DNA of 64,000 bases from Turnera subulata (lineage: Eukaryota; Streptophyta; Magnoliopsida; Malpighiales; Passifloraceae): NCBI GenBank assembly GCA_028386065.3, contig JAKUCV010007237.1, positions 41,570 through 105,569 of the forward strand, in the 5' to 3' direction. The number at the start of each line of letters is the position of its first letter. Within the stretch, counting starts at the first letter, position 1. Of this stretch, positions 1-12,924 are shown piece by piece. The notes under the pieces were generated by a model that was not told the DNA's origin, did not search any database, and saw nothing but the letters and a program-made list of their open reading frames with translations. The translations under genes were made by a program, and so were the position numbers.

Positions 1-1168
1 AATGATTACAATTTGCTTAGTAAACGCTCATGGGATAACTTCCAAAACTGAGTATTTAGTTGTTGTATGTTCCCATTGACGGGTATGTTAGCTTGGTAGT
101 TAGAAAAAATAAACTTCCTGGGAGTCGTTTCAGAATACCTCACAGAAATACACACATACTGAGAACCATATTGCTACATATCAGCTGTTAAGTAATAACG
201 GTGAGCTACATGGCTCTTGCAAGCAGAATTCTCCACATCACATCGTCAATCAAGGTTGATAGTGATATATTCTTTGGATCCACGAAGATGGTTGAAGAAG
301 GGTAGGGTTGAAGTCACAACATATGTGATACATCAATGTTATTAGAATATAAAATCATTCAGATGGCTTTCTTAAACTTTTAGTTGCATATATATGTGTT
401 GCTTGTCTGTTTGGTATGTCTTTGTGTAGAAGGAGGGATTTATATAGATAATCATACCAATCACAATGCATCTTTAAAAATTTCATCCAAAATGTTTAAA
501 ACATGTGGACATTAATTAAATGATGTTTTTCTTTATAAATTTATAATCTACACCTTATGAAATCCTAATGTATACTTTACGTATTATAATTGTGATAGAT
601 GTATAATTTCATTAATCCAATGGGAGAAGTAGTTAGAAATTATAAGTTTGAGTCTTAATTTGCAAGTCTAGCTCCATTTTGAAAATTTTTTATTATCAAA
701 AAAAAAGTCCATATATCCAGATTTTGAAAATCATAAATTCTAAGCCAAGTCAACTTCTGCTAAGGGTTGGATTATTTCCAATTCTCAAAATAGTTTTCAA
801 AGCTGTTGATGATGCATATTCCAGTTGGGCTATCAAAGACTACATGTTTTTGTTGTACCAAGTGGCTTGAACCCAGCTAGAAGAGATATTTTAAAGTAAA
901 AATGTAATGATGAAGGAAGATTTTAGAAAGCAACTACACATTTATTTCTTTGCTTTAATATGGTGCTAAAAGAAGGGAGCCACATTGGATCGAAGCTGTT
1001 ATATTATGTCCTTTTGGTAGTTTATGACCGTTTTCTGCTTCCCCTCTTTTGCCAATTCACAAGAAGGTGAATCCCGCGAAATCAAAGAAACAACAATTGA
1101 TGAATTAACAATTCCTGCTAGGGACAAGTTGAGAACTCATCCAAACAGATATATAATATATATAGGTT

Positions 1169-1203
<35 letters not shown>

Positions 1204-2722
1204 TAGCTAAAATTTTTGCTTGATGTATTCATAAAGTTGCAAGCATGTACTGGAATTCGAAGCAAGGTTTCCCTCTTAATTCAAATCGTGAGAGTGACGG
1301 TCTTCATGGATAAACGGGAAAAAAATAAATGCAATAAAGAAGAGATGGAGTGAGGTGCTATCAGGAGGACATCAAAAATATATGGAGAAGAAGCCTTTAA
1401 TATTTTGAATGGAAGGTTTAGGGTTGGGCAATCCAAAGGCACAGCAAAGAAAAGCATAAAGGGAATCCATTTAGCACAAGGAACCAAGACTGCTATTTTT
1501 TGTTGTATGGATAGAAGAGCTTGGAATTCTAAAGTTAGCTTAGCTTGGCATAAAGCAAGTCCTTGGTGTTTTTGGAAGTTGCTATTTATTCCTCACCCTG
1601 CCCCTCCAACATCTCTACTTTTAATGGCTTTCCTGGTACTGTTTGCAGCCAATCTATATACAAGTGGCAGGCAGGCAGGCAGGCTCATGGCTTGCTTTTT
1701 CTATAGCTAAGCCACTTTGGCTGTTCCTGGCTTCTAGTTTGTGTGATAATAATGAAAAGCATACAATAGTAGTACAAATATTTTGATTATATGATCACAT
1801 AAATCAAGTTTATTAAGAATTGAATAAGTGGTTGTGGACTTGTGACTCGTGAGGTGATTCTATTGCTCTATCATAGTCCTTCCTACCATGAAGAACTGGT
1901 GCTTCAGAATTAATGTCTACTACCCAAAATATTCCTGATCTTTTTTCTTTCCAGCTAAAAATTGATGCCTATATATATTTGCATACCCTCTTTTGAATTC
2001 TTTTACTTTCCGGTCATAAAAGAAACACAAAGCAAAGAGACTTGGTTTCTGCAGTCAGGTTGTACAGAATCTTGTTACTGTAACTCTTCTTTATTTCTGA
2101 TAATCCCATCTGGCAGTGTAATATTTTTCAGTGAACACATTTTGGAGATCATTCTCCAGCGTTTTACTTCAGCTGTCCTCCTGGTCTGCGCCACATAGGA
2201 GAATTTGAGCCATTAGCTTGTAAGGCATAATGGGATATAATAGAACAAGTACATGCCAGCATGGTGGGATGATGTGGCAAGTCGGCTGAGAGAATTCAAT
2301 TGCAGTCCTGGCTTGGTCTTGGTCTGGTAAAAAAGAGCAAGGCAAATGATAGGGAAATGTGGGGAAACTACAATGAAAAAGATACTTATCTTCCCAAGGA
2401 TATTGTTCCAACTACAACTTTTTGTTCAAACCTGTCAGAGTCTTCTAAAACAGCCTTACATATATTGCTTCTATAGCAGGCTTATGATTGAGATGAATCT
2501 ATAACTACCCTACATGTTTCTGGGGCCCCTCCTTATGCTTTTATGGTTTTGTCTTCCAAATCCCATAAAAAGGTTAACTACAGGCTTATTCCTACACATA
2601 TAAGCCTTAAGGGATAGAAGAAGGGGAGCAGTCTCAGAGACACTCCTCATTCTAATATCATTTGCTTCAAATAAGGCACACTTATACTCTATACCTCTCC
2701 TTTCAGCAGAATACTTACAAAC
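1..2722. other. Intergenic region upstream of CLE45
   Basis: No gene is supported here. The short ORFs lack domain signatures, coding-like composition or splice context. The stretch is AT-rich, with an (AG)n microsatellite at 1171-1199. A TATA-like stretch, CATAAAAAGG, near 2562-2571 lies about 155 bp before the CLE45 start codon and could be its core promoter. A pyrimidine-rich stretch ending in CAG just before 2714 could also act as a 3' splice site of a leader intron, but nothing proves it. Confidence 0.5.
1171..1199. repeat. (AG)n microsatellite
   Basis: This is an uninterrupted AG dinucleotide run of about 29 bp in intergenic DNA. It follows a short TA-rich stretch. Confidence 0.95.
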
Positions 2723-3007
2723 ATGGGTTTCCTTGCCCATAGAGAGGTTATTCTTCTTCTTTGTATCTTTCATTTTGCAGTTCAAACAGAGAAGGTCTCT
2801 GGCCTAACAAGTATAGACCTTGCCCTGAGATGGAACCAAAGGCTATTACCATTCTCTCACATCTCCCGTATCCTGAAGACTGTGGCTCTAGATGATTTGC
2901 AGCCCAAGGCAGGTTTGGCCCCTGCTCCTTCAATGATGTTTGATCCTAATCAATCCGATAAAAGAAGAGTTCGCAGAGGATCGGATCCTATCCACAACAG
3001 ATGCTGA
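2723..3007 (+). CDS. CLE45: CLE45-type CLAVATA3/ESR-related peptide precursor
   Basis: This single-exon ORF encodes a 94-residue secreted peptide precursor. Residues 1 to about 27 form a hydrophobic signal peptide (a LLLCIFHF core). A variable middle follows, and the CLE dodecapeptide RRVRRGSDPIHN lies at residues 81-92, two residues from the stop. That motif is the one known for CLE45, a root protophloem and pollen-tube signal perceived by the BAM3 and SKM receptor kinases. The size, the signal peptide and the C-terminal position of the motif all fit the family. The start is the first ATG of the frame and sits directly before the signal peptide. Unlike many CLE45 proteins, almost nothing follows the motif (only Arg-Cys), so little C-terminal trimming would be needed. 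The function is inferred from family identity; the motif and signal peptide are seen directly. Confidence 0.93.
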   Translation: MGFLAHREVILLLCIFHFAVQTEKVSGLTSIDLALRWNQRLLPFSHISRILKTVALDDLQPKAGLAPAPSMMFDPNQSDKRRVRRGSDPIHNRC

Positions 3008-4996
3008 CAAGCTGAAGCTATGCTAGACATAGCAGGGAAGTTTTAAAAGCAAAGGAAGTAAGGAAGTGTATGGCTTGAGGCTATAACTGATGCAAAGAGA
3101 GAAAACAAAGAGGTGTGGGGGGGGGGAGCTGGGGCTGGAGGCAGTCCTTGCTTCCTTTGCAGTTTCACAATTTGGGTTTGTCCGGACTTCTATTGTTTTC
3201 CATGTTTTTTAGTTAATGCTATTTGTTAAGCTGCCAAAGTTTCTGCAGAAGGCTCAACTGTGAGCTAGCATCCTTTCTACATTGTATAGACTTTAGGTCT
3301 TAACCATAGCCAAATACCTTGATGGTGCTAGCTCTCACACATACAATATAGTGCTTTTTCTAATTTCTTTCAGTTTTCTTTATGTTTTTTTCTCTCACAG
3401 AAACAAAATGTTATGTACCTTTGTATGAGACCCTAGTTAGTGGATTTTATAGTGAAATACTTGGAAGAAATTTATATTGTCATTTCAGCAGAAAACTTCT
3501 GCTACTTTTATCTGCTCTTCTACGACCTCTGTTTTTGAGTGCCTGTCCAAAATTAGGGGGCCATTTTGAGGGTTTTGGCATATTGCATTTGCTAATTGCT
3601 GCCTTGTTTTTGTTTTCCTGCGCTGGTCTAGTACCAGACAGCTAGAAGTGGAAACAAATTCTTTTTCAGATGTTTTCTGCTTTAGTTTCTTGTCCCAAAG
3701 TGGAAAAGACAAGCAAAATTTAATGGCCTATATGGGAAAAGAACTGTTGTATCTTATCTCCAATAGAAAAGAACATGTGATTAAACTTAAAAAGCAAAAT
3801 CGACAGTGCTACAGAACACTGCCCGTTAAAACAATTTCCAAAGCCCTGCTGCCAAGCCCAATTGGCAGGGCAGAATGCCATCATTTCCTGCATAATGTAA
3901 ATACCAGAAAGAATCTAATGCTTTTAACTGGATCTTTGTCACTTCCATAACTCTTACCAGAACAACTGCGATGTCTGTGCTCCTAGGTTAAGTCTTCAAA
4001 CTGTCAGCTCCTTGTCATCGATTACACAGGAATGATATCAAATGGACAGCAATATTTGTGCATGGTTTCAAATCCATTCTTCCCTCGAACAGTTTGAAAT
4101 GAGAAAACTTATATCTTCTTTTATGAGATAATCAAGTAAAAGAAGCGCAAAATGGGAACATGTTAGTCGTCAAAGTATATAATCCACCGAAAATCTGCAC
4201 AGAATGGCAACCATAATGGACACGGATTCGTCTATCTTGATTGGACAAATTTCTGGTTTCAAAATGCAACCAAATTTCTGCACATGGTTACTAAGGTTTT
4301 GATCTTCGTTGAAAGTTTTTGAACAATTTCTGTTTATAAATCTCAAACTGGAACCAACAATGTACACACAGATGATTACTGCTGTAAACCGTGCCATGAT
4401 CAAGAGTTTTCTCATCCTTTACACTTGATCAATGTTGTTGAAGAGGGAAATAATCTATTATTCTTGAAACTCAAGACAGGAGAACAATTTAATCGTGTCC
4501 TTTATAGCCCTGTGTTGATGTGCATTTCATTCATGTCGGGAATAACAGAGAATCATCGTAGCATGGTTTTCGCACACACTAGAAAACTCTCCACAATACC
4601 AAGCGAAATGTTCAGTTAGACTACTTTGCACTACTAGTGTTCAAGTCTGGTCCCCAAGTGAAAACACAGAAAAGAAAAAGGCGGAAGAAATGTTGTAAGC
4701 CAATGAGCTCAACCACTATTTTATACGAAGACTATGCAAACAGAATCCTGCAGAGTACAGAGCTAGACTATAATTGAGCAAAACTAACATGAACAAAAGT
4801 TCAGTACGAAGACTGAAGAAAATGATGCCTTTTCACAGATTTTCCAAAAGAATTGGAGCTATATCCTGTTCCAGAAAAAACAATATTCTACCTGCCAAAG
4901 CCAGCGTGAGCCCAATGCTGTCATGCTCTTCAGGATCCGAGGCCAATAATCATCTGAAGCTTTTAAAACACCTCTCTTTCTCTTTTCAATTACCCT
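3008..4996. other. CLE45 3' region and intergenic DNA
   Basis: The CLE45 3' UTR must lie at the start of this stretch, which includes a short G-run near 3118-3127. I see no further gene. An 81-codon minus-strand ORF at 4170-4415 begins with a signal-peptide-like hydrophobic segment, but nothing else supports it. Confidence 0.5.
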
Positions 4997-6955
4997 TTAC
5001 CGCAAAACACCTGACCTGCGGTATCTGTTATTTCTGTGAAGTTTAAATTGTACAGAAGAGGTCTTACGAGATATTGCTTGCCAAATCATATCTACAGCAT
5101 CTCCAGGAAGGGATGGATAGTGATATTCAAAATGTGGTGCAACTTCCTTTAGTCTTTTCCACTTCCTGGTCCACTCAGCTTTCTCCATTCCCCTTAGAAG
5201 ATTCATTAGGTATCCTTTCTTCAAAGCATTGGATGCACGGACAAATATACAGAATTCTGAGTAGTCCAAGACATCTTCAAATGGTAGCTCGAGTTCATCA
5301 CTTATGATGACTGGAACACAGTGACTCGCTATGGCATCGAAGAGACGGTTTGAAGAAGGTGTATCCCCAGCAATATTAAGGCAGAATTTGGATGATGACA
5401 TCCCATGGCTAGCACTGTCAATCCCATTCCCTTTAGCTGTTCCAAATGTGAAGTGAACATCTTTCTCATCTTTAAGAAGGTAATACAGTTCTTGCCGAAT
5501 AGCTCCTCCCTAGAAAAATAACAAAAAAATGACTCAAAAAATCAGATTAATTGATTCAAGGAGATATGGTATTTGCTGCATATCTACACCAACGCAGACA
5601 TGGAGAACTAGCAAAAGACGCTTTGGATGACAGATAGGCATATGCAAGCAAAGGAAAATATAATTGGTGCAGGACTTGCAAAGATTCCAGTTGGTGATGC
5701 ATCACATTACTTGCAATCACATGAAATGCATTGTTTCAGGGGTAAAACACTTACGGCCCGTTTGGTTGGGTGTAATGGGATGTAATGGAATGGAATGAAA
5801 TGGAATCTATTCCTAAAATTTAGGCATAGATTCTATTTGATTCCTTTCCACTACATCCCATTACACCCAACCAAACGGGCCGTTAATTTTAAGGCATATA
5901 GTTGATCACACAACCAGATGTATAGGTATAAATTTACAAACACATTACAGAATGATTGATTTGACAATTCATTGTCAGGAGAAAAAGCTAAAGCAACTTA
6001 CATCCTTCCTGTATATTGCTCCTCGGAAATACAACAATGTGGGGCGTTTGTCAAACGGAGCAGACTTGGTACTTACAACAGTCTTCACAACATGCTTGTA
6101 AGGAGCAATCACATCCTTTCCAAGATTTGCAATTTCAACTGGATATCTCCCAAAATCTGCTAGCACAAACATAGCACCACCCAACTTTTTCCTTGCATAT
6201 AACAAGCTGTTTGGATGATGAGCTATAATCAAATGATCCTTTCCCCCAAATCGATTCCATTCATCCCGACTCATCAAAAACTCCACCAATCTGTCCTGCA
6301 ACTGCTTGTTAACACTAATTTTCTCCTTGCCCTGAAGTTTAGAATGCCTATTGTAACTTACAGATGAGAAAAATGGCACAAAAATAATGTCTGCTTGAGT
6401 AGAGTTCTCCACTCTGACGGCACTGCATGGTCTAACAACCTTCTGTGTCCTTGATGCCAGGAGATCAAGGGTCAACCAGTACTCCATGCTATGCTGCAGA
6501 TTTAGCCCACCCGGATATGATGGGATATTATTGTAGTCAACAACATCTGGCCAAGTTTGATTTGCTTTTCCCTTCCAGCCTAATAACCCAAAGTGAAACT
6601 CAGGAGGTAAATCATACATATACACTCTTAAAAGAGCCTGATTTGGGTCACAGGTTTTCTCTCCATGCTGTCTGAAAGAACCAATTTTGGAACCCGGACA
6701 AGCCACCCCTCCACTTCTCGTTGATGTTTTGGTATCAACAGAAGAGAAGAAGGGAATTCTGATACCTTCGACTTTGGAACCAGGTTTCAAGTAAAGGGAT
6801 GTGCTATTAACAAGAATCAATTTGAAAACTGATTTGGGTATGAAAGACGTATTTCCAGACTGGAGAAGGGGCAGTGAAGAAAGAATCAAAAAGAAGATAG
6901 AAACCGTAACCAAGTAAAAGAGGACCCTTGAAAGAAACTTGCTCTTTTCAGACAT
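4997..6955 (-). CDS. GT47 exostosin-like glycosyltransferase (ARAD1-like / At1g67410 type)
   Basis: This is a type II Golgi membrane glycosyltransferase of family GT47, probably acting on cell-wall polysaccharide or glycoprotein. There are two coding exons, 6955-6002 and 5509-4997, joined in phase 0 (donor GTAAGT, acceptor CTAG), giving 488 residues. A cytosolic N-terminus is followed by a membrane anchor at about 10-31, a stem, and then the exostosin domain from about 110. Visible family motifs are YMYDLP at 112-117, FGGKDHLIIAHHPN at 236-249, LADFGRY, RPTLLYFRGAIYRKDGG across the splice, and AGDTPSSNRLFDA at about 365-377. The start ATG directly precedes the anchor. The closest family members are annotated as probable arabinosyltransferase ARAD1-like, but the substrate cannot be read from sequence. 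A leader intron is possible: donor CAG|GTACTC at 7620 and acceptor CTAG at 6998 would place a 5' UTR exon near 7621-7690 (weak). The coding intron carries a MITE. Confidence 0.93.
5754..5882. mobile_element. Palindromic Harbinger/Tourist-type MITE in the GT47 intron
   Basis: This 129-bp element is almost wholly palindromic. It begins CGGCCCGTTTGGTTGGG and ends with the complement, CCCAACCAAACGGGCCG. The arms run inward through ATGGGATG/CATCCCAT-like steps. It is flanked by TTA at 5751-5753 and again at 5883-5885. A 3-bp TTA/TAA target duplication and a terminal GGCCYGTTTGG are known marks of PIF/Harbinger (Tourist) MITEs. It lies inside the single coding-region intron of the GT47 gene and does not touch the splice sites. 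Confidence 0.9.
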
Positions 6956-7034
6956 TGTAGGCAGTTGCGGAAAAGAAGCTCTTTTTAGTTCAGAAATCTA
7001 GCAGAGCAGAAGAGATATTGTTCTCAAAGTAACT

Positions 7035-10000
7035 TGGAGACAGGAGTTTCCACAGAAACAATGGATGTCAAACGTGTATTAGATTCTCAGTTCATCAATC
7101 AAGCAATCAATCCCAGCATCACCTATGACCCAATATCAAGAGCAGTGTCATTTCAAAAACATAAGCCAACTGCAAAACGCAGGCTAAACCACCAAATGTT
7201 CTCCTTAAACCCTCCTTTTTTGTTTAAACCCTCTTTTCAAGGGGCCATTATTTCCTCAATTTCTTCTTCACAAGCACAAACCGACATAAGACTGCAAACA
7301 CCGACCGGTACAGAGAAGAAATTCATCGACCCTTACTCGTAGACTATACTTTCTACAAAATAATGCTTGTACGACCATAATTCTACCAAACAACCAAGCT
7401 TCCTTTCCCCAACAACAGCTCAATCTGCAGAGCAAGTGGAAAACAACACTCATTCAGCTGAAACTAAAACAACTCCTTTCTGCCCCAAAAAAAAGCACAA
7501 CAAGACAATCACAAGTGGATACCCAGAAGAAAATTGGCTTCAAAAAAACTTAAAAATCACAACTTTATAATCTGGGCATAAGAGGAAGCAAAGATTTGTT
7601 AAGCTGGGGGTGAAGAGTACCTGAGTAGCAAAGTTCGCGGCAGTACATTTTCTTGCAAGCACCTTTCCAGACTGTGGTGCACTAGAAGGGAGACACGCCT
7701 TATTACAGTACAAAAAAGAGTTCCTGATCGAGATGACTTTATAGTATACTAAGTATTATCATAATTCCTAACCGAGTTTTAGTCTCCTTTTCTAGCTAAG
7801 CCTGTAGAATTCTAACTTGATTATAATAATTGAAATAGGAAATTATTTATAATTATTAGTTGCTTTTTAGGGGCCATGGCGTAGAGAGTGAACAGAGTAG
7901 AAGCATGTGACTTTGCTTCTGTCCTATTGCGATTTTCTTGTATTAAATTATTGGGTTCTTGTTCCTCTTTTCGAGAAGCAAACACAACTTTTCCCAAAAG
8001 TAAACCCTTTTAAGATTTGAGATTTTCAACAAAAAAAAAAAAAGATTTGAGATTTTCTTGCCATTGACAGGAAATGGATTAACTCGATATTATTTCTCCC
8101 TTTTATTTCCAAAAGAAAATTTAAATTCCCTTCTATATTTGCGATTTTAAAAGATAATGTCAATCAATGAACAGCTGTCACGGGATTTTAATCCTGTCTA
8201 TAGCCAATAGGTTGTTAATTGTTCTCAGTCCTTTAATCCTTTCATATTTTGAACTGTGGGCTAATTAAGTTGGAAAACAAATTACTATTAGAGATAAGAT
8301 AACACCAAGAAATTCTTCACATTAAACTAGCACCTAACACAGACAAATTTTGTTTGCAACTGAGAGAATTTTTACCAAACTTGCTTGTACTACATCCGTT
8401 TTTCGGCCTCGCTGGTCCACGACAAGTAGACTTTTTGTGTATAGGTTAGATTCTATTTTATTTTCTAACATAAGTAGGTGGTTCAGTTAAAACTCGTTGT
8501 CTGATTTCATCATCATAAGTTGGTGTCTTGTGCATTTGGTTCAACAAACCACACCGCTAAATGGAGACTTGGAGTTTGGATGTAACATATCTTATGAGTG
8601 ACATAGGAGAACGAACTGCAAGATATCTATCATCCCTTCCTAGAAATATTTGGATGGTTAGATCAGTAAGAATGAAGACAAAAGGGGACATGAGATGTCA
8701 CACATAGCTTGAACCTCACTTCAAATTTCATTGTAAGAAAAGAAGAGATATTTGTCCACATATCGGTTGCAACCTCAGTAGGGTATTGATAAAGACTTAC
8801 TTTTTTAGTATAAATTTAATGAAGTACCGGTGTATGGTGTATGAGGAGCAGGTTTTAACTAATCAGAAGCAGTATTTTGTGGGGGTTAGTTCATCCAGAA
8901 TGGAAGGAAGGATACCAACCCAACCCAGATATCAAAGTGCTTTTGAGTTTTGGATAGACCAGAAAATTCAAATATTATTAAGATTTTCAACTTAAAAAAA
9001 ATCCAAATTGTAGATTCTTCAAGATTGCACGGTGCAGTTTTGAGATTGACTGATACACCACCACGTTGTTTGTGCATCATACACGGATTCCGTGGAATAA
9101 TGGGAGGAAGATTAGGAAAAGATGCACCTATTGAGTAAAGAAGAAACAAATTAAGGAAAACAGATTAAAAAAAAATAATAGGAGTCACAAATTTTTTCAT
9201 ATTTTGAAGGGTAGGAAATTGACAACAGTCTCCTTTTGGTTACGCGGTCTATGGTGGATAGCCATAATCGGTGATGCTAGAAAAGATGTAAATAGGAATG
9301 AATGGAAATGAGTAGTCGTAAAAAGCGAGTGTAAAGACGTAAAAATAAGAAGGCCCACCAAATTATTTTCCTAAAACAAGATTGATTCCACATCAACATA
9401 ACTTCGATTTGATTCGAGCACATCATAGATAAGAAAAGGAAAATATCCATGACGATGGTGACAANCCCCCCCCGAGAAAGAGCAATACTACCATAGCTGA
9501 TATAACAACTTTAAAAGCTTTTTTTGTAGGAAGCAAAACTTTTAAAGCTTGCAAGATGGAAATAATGGGATATGATTTGGAAATTGGTCATTGTCCACCA
9601 GGTTGATTACGCATTACACAAGGGGTGGAAAATGTGGGAGAAAGTTCCAAAGATTTTACCGAGTAGGAGAACAGGGAAAAAGAGAAAAACAACCTCCATA
9701 ATTTTCTCTTTGAAATCTATCAAATTGTCATGAACCCAAACAAATATCCCAAAACCTAGCCCCAAACATAATTAATTCACACACATAGAATTTTCATATA
9801 TATTTTTTTTTATTTTGGGCAAACGCATGAGGCGTAAAATGTTTCTCATATTCATTAATTTATAAAATAGAATCATTAAAACATAATATTACTTTCATTT
9901 TGTTGTTATTTGTGTAAATTGCAACATAAAATTCAATAAAATCGCATACCACGTTTTCTTTTTGGGCGTATGTACCACAACACAAGCCGCTGGGGAGAAT

Positions 10001-10452
10001 ATGAAGGCATTTTAGAGATCCATCCAGACACCGGGCTTGGATTTACTAAAGCCCATAAAACGTAACAGATGGATCATAGATCCAAAAATTAAATAACTTA
10101 TTTGTAGCCCACTTTTCTTTCATTTTCATGGATCAAGGTGGAAAAACAAAGACATTTTCTGTTACAAGCACAATTTCACAGCCCATCCAGCCAGATACTG
10201 GAAGATTGCGTTCTGTTGATGATGTTTTAAATCTAATAATTTTAATGGGAACTAATCTTAATGCCAACAACACCACCCCCTAAAGAAATCAGAGACGAAC
10301 AAAATTCCTCTGTCTGTGAAAATAGTCACTCATCAATTTAATGACTCATTACAAGAAAAGCGTAACATTTTGGTTGTCATACTAATAGTGGGAAATACTT
10401 GCAATAGCAAGAGCTAAATAAAGGGGAAAAAAAAAAGAACAGTTGATTAAAT
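7035..10452. other. Intergenic region between the GT47 and GASA genes
   Basis: No coding gene is supported. Around 7621-7690 on the minus strand there may be a non-coding leader exon of the GT47 gene, ending CTCAG before GTACTC. The rest is AT-rich, with several A-runs and T-runs. One ambiguous base (n) occurs at 9465, directly before a run of C. Confidence 0.45.
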
Positions 10453-11218
10453 TTATGGGCATTTGGGTCCTCCACGCTTGGTCTTCCAGTTGTTGTAGCA
10501 GGGGCAGACACCTTTGTTCCCATAGTAGCCAGGAGGCACACACAGGCACTTGGCACAGCACTTTTGACAGAAGAACATGCAGGGTTTGTGGTACTGTGTC
10601 TGGCTACATCTCCTTGTGCATTGTGCAGGGCATTCTGCTCATGAGCAAACCCAATATATAATTAGATGAGTGAAAATTTTGGACAATGAAGGACAATTTC
10701 TAAGACTACGGTACAAAATCAATTCAAGTTTCATCATTGTTGTTTGGAGTTGGAAAAACAATTTAACAAAACGGGAGAGAAGTGTTGCTTGTTCTGGTCT
10801 TAAAAAATGCATAATGCAAAATTTATGGATAAAGAAAGAAAATTTTGTGCATGATCAACTGCTGCTAATGATGGTCACTTACGGTAGCTCTTCAGGCTCC
10901 CAGGCCCGTAATTCCCCTGAAGATCAAATATCTTCTGTTAGTATAACATGTAATATATCCTTGCTAAAACAAAAGCCGTGCAATGGAAAAAGAAAAGCTT
11001 ACACTGTCCAGATGGAACTGGGTTTGTTTTCCCAAGACCTGCAAAAGAGGTTTAACATATGCTATCAGTCAATTACAGGCGAGAGAGCACCAAGAACCTA
11101 AACATGGAGGAGCCATTTGTGTTGTGTATAGACTACGGCGTGTTAAAAGTGAAATTACCGTGGATGAAATGCCAATAATAACTAGAAGCAAGACACAGAT
11201 AAATTTGGCCATTGCCAT
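10453..11218 (-). CDS. GASA/snakin gibberellin-regulated cysteine-rich peptide
   Basis: This is a small secreted, disulfide-rich peptide of the Snakin/GASA family. Four coding exons join in frame: 11218-11159, 11038-11003, 10916-10883 and 10634-10453. All introns have GT-AG ends. The joined product has 103 residues. Residues 1-20 are a signal peptide (MAMAKF... followed by VLLLVII), then a short linker, then PGSLKSYQC and a 60-residue GASA domain holding all 12 cysteines, with landmarks CTRRC, KPCMFFCQKCC, CLCVPPGYYGNK, CPCYNNW and the terminal KCP. The start could be this ATG or the one two codons later. A TATA-like stretch (TATTTATA) at 11354-11361 lies about 140 bp upstream. Family members are gibberellin- or stress-regulated and act in the wall or apoplast in growth and defence; that role is inferred. 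The family assignment is firm, but the exact GASA number is not. Confidence 0.95.
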
Positions 11219-11352
11219 TACTATACCACCGGGCAAGCCTGCCTCTCTTAGCACTTGCAAGATAGAACGAGACAGAAAGGGAGGCTGGCTTGAAATTGGC
11301 CTTAGCGTTGGGCTTTTCCTGCTTCTTGGTGCCAAGGCTGAGGTATACTTGG

Positions 11353-11362
11353 GTATAAATAG
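11353..11362 (-). promoter_or_regulatory. Candidate TATA box of the GASA gene
   Basis: On the minus strand the sequence reads CTATTTATAC, about 135-145 bp upstream of the chosen start codon. No other TATA-like site is closer. Confidence 0.45.
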
Positions 11363-12924
11363 ATGTGTTTGAAGAGCTAGTAGTAGTTAACAGTTTACTA
11401 GTGCACCAATCAGGAATCAGCTGTGGAAAAAAATAATAGCATAGGATAATCTGATTTGACTCTTGTTAGGATCATGTTTCACAAATTGCCCATGCCCCCA
11501 TTCAGTTTTGCACTAGCTGTGCATTCTGTTGGTACGTAGCTTTTCTTTTCCAGTTTTCTTGATTTGGCTGAAGTACTCGGAAATCTAAGTGACTACACAA
11601 AATGGTTTCCTTAAATCATTATAAATTTGTGTCGACTTCTTGATTTGTATGAATGTACATCTCTTTTCACTCCATATTGCTCTTCATTTTTCCGTTATAT
11701 GGCACATTTTAATCCTAAACAGTTAACACTAAACTGATATATCACCCATCTTATGCTCCTTTACTATTCCCTACTCTTCAACTCATAAAGTTATGTTTGG
11801 TTATACTTGAAACCCAATTGAAGAAAATATAGATCATTTATATGATTGACGATAATTCCAAAGGCAACTAATGTTACTTATGATCGACTAATTGTTTGAA
11901 AATGAAAAAAAGCATTTGGCACCGTCCACAGCGACAAAAAAACTGACGCTCGGTCACTCAAACTTGGCCAGTTTTTAATGTTGGTTTTAAATGACATGAA
12001 AAGCACCATGTGATGTCACTGATGAAATGGGCCAATGCTTCTTTTTTGCCCCATTTTTTTTGGAAAATCAAATAGAAATTCAAATCTCTTTTCTTTGCAA
12101 GTATAATTTCCACGCCATAATAGGTACGAATCCGTATAAGATTTCTCAATACACAAAATCCATATAAGAAAGTTTGTGATAGACCAATTTATGAAGAGAT
12201 TATGCAACTTTAAAATCTACTATAATGCAATAATATTTACTTTTCCAAGAAATGTGAACACATATAACATGACAAAATTGCGAGAATGATAAGACTCATC
12301 ATTGAATTGGGAACAGAAGGACTTGCATGTGCAACTCTATCAGAGCTTAGCAAACCAATCACATGCATAACCCAATCATATGCCCAAAAGCGAATAACAG
12401 CCCGCAACTTGCCCCTGTAAACCCATCCCCTCCTGTCTGTTTGATCTCATAAGCTATTGACGTAGTAGTAGTTAGGAAAATTCCATTGTTTTCCTATATA
12501 GGTAAGGTAATACATGGTCCAAAAAAAAAAAAGAGAAAAAAAACTGGTCTTGTGCGTCTTCTGCAGATCAAATAACTTCTTCTGGATTTAAAGAAATAAT
12601 CCTATAGTTCCAGTGGAAACTGTGAGTCTGATTGGCTACATGATGTAAAATATATTATTTTTTGCTATAATCTCATTATGAAGACCAGATACCTGATATA
12701 TAAGAATAATAAACCAAAAATGCAGATCCTCCTCATAGTTGTTTGTAGATAACTATCTACCCAAGTGTAAAAATGCCTTCACCAAGTAATAATAAATTAT
12801 TTATCTTTATATAAAAAAAATTATTTATCTTGAGGAAGAAACCCATATGTTGAATGGTTACAAAAAAATCAATGGGAATCCACCTATGATATAATACGTA
12901 ATTATACATACATACATAAAGTAG
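11363..12924. other. Intergenic DNA
   Basis: I see no gene here. The stretch is AT-rich with scattered A-runs, and the minus-strand ORFs at 11958-12207 have no recognisable content. Confidence 0.5.

Noticed and set aside
4170..4415. 81-codon minus-strand ORF with a signal-peptide-like start and four cysteines
   Set aside because: No family motif, no conserved cysteine spacing and no supporting promoter or splice context. A chance ORF is the simpler reading.
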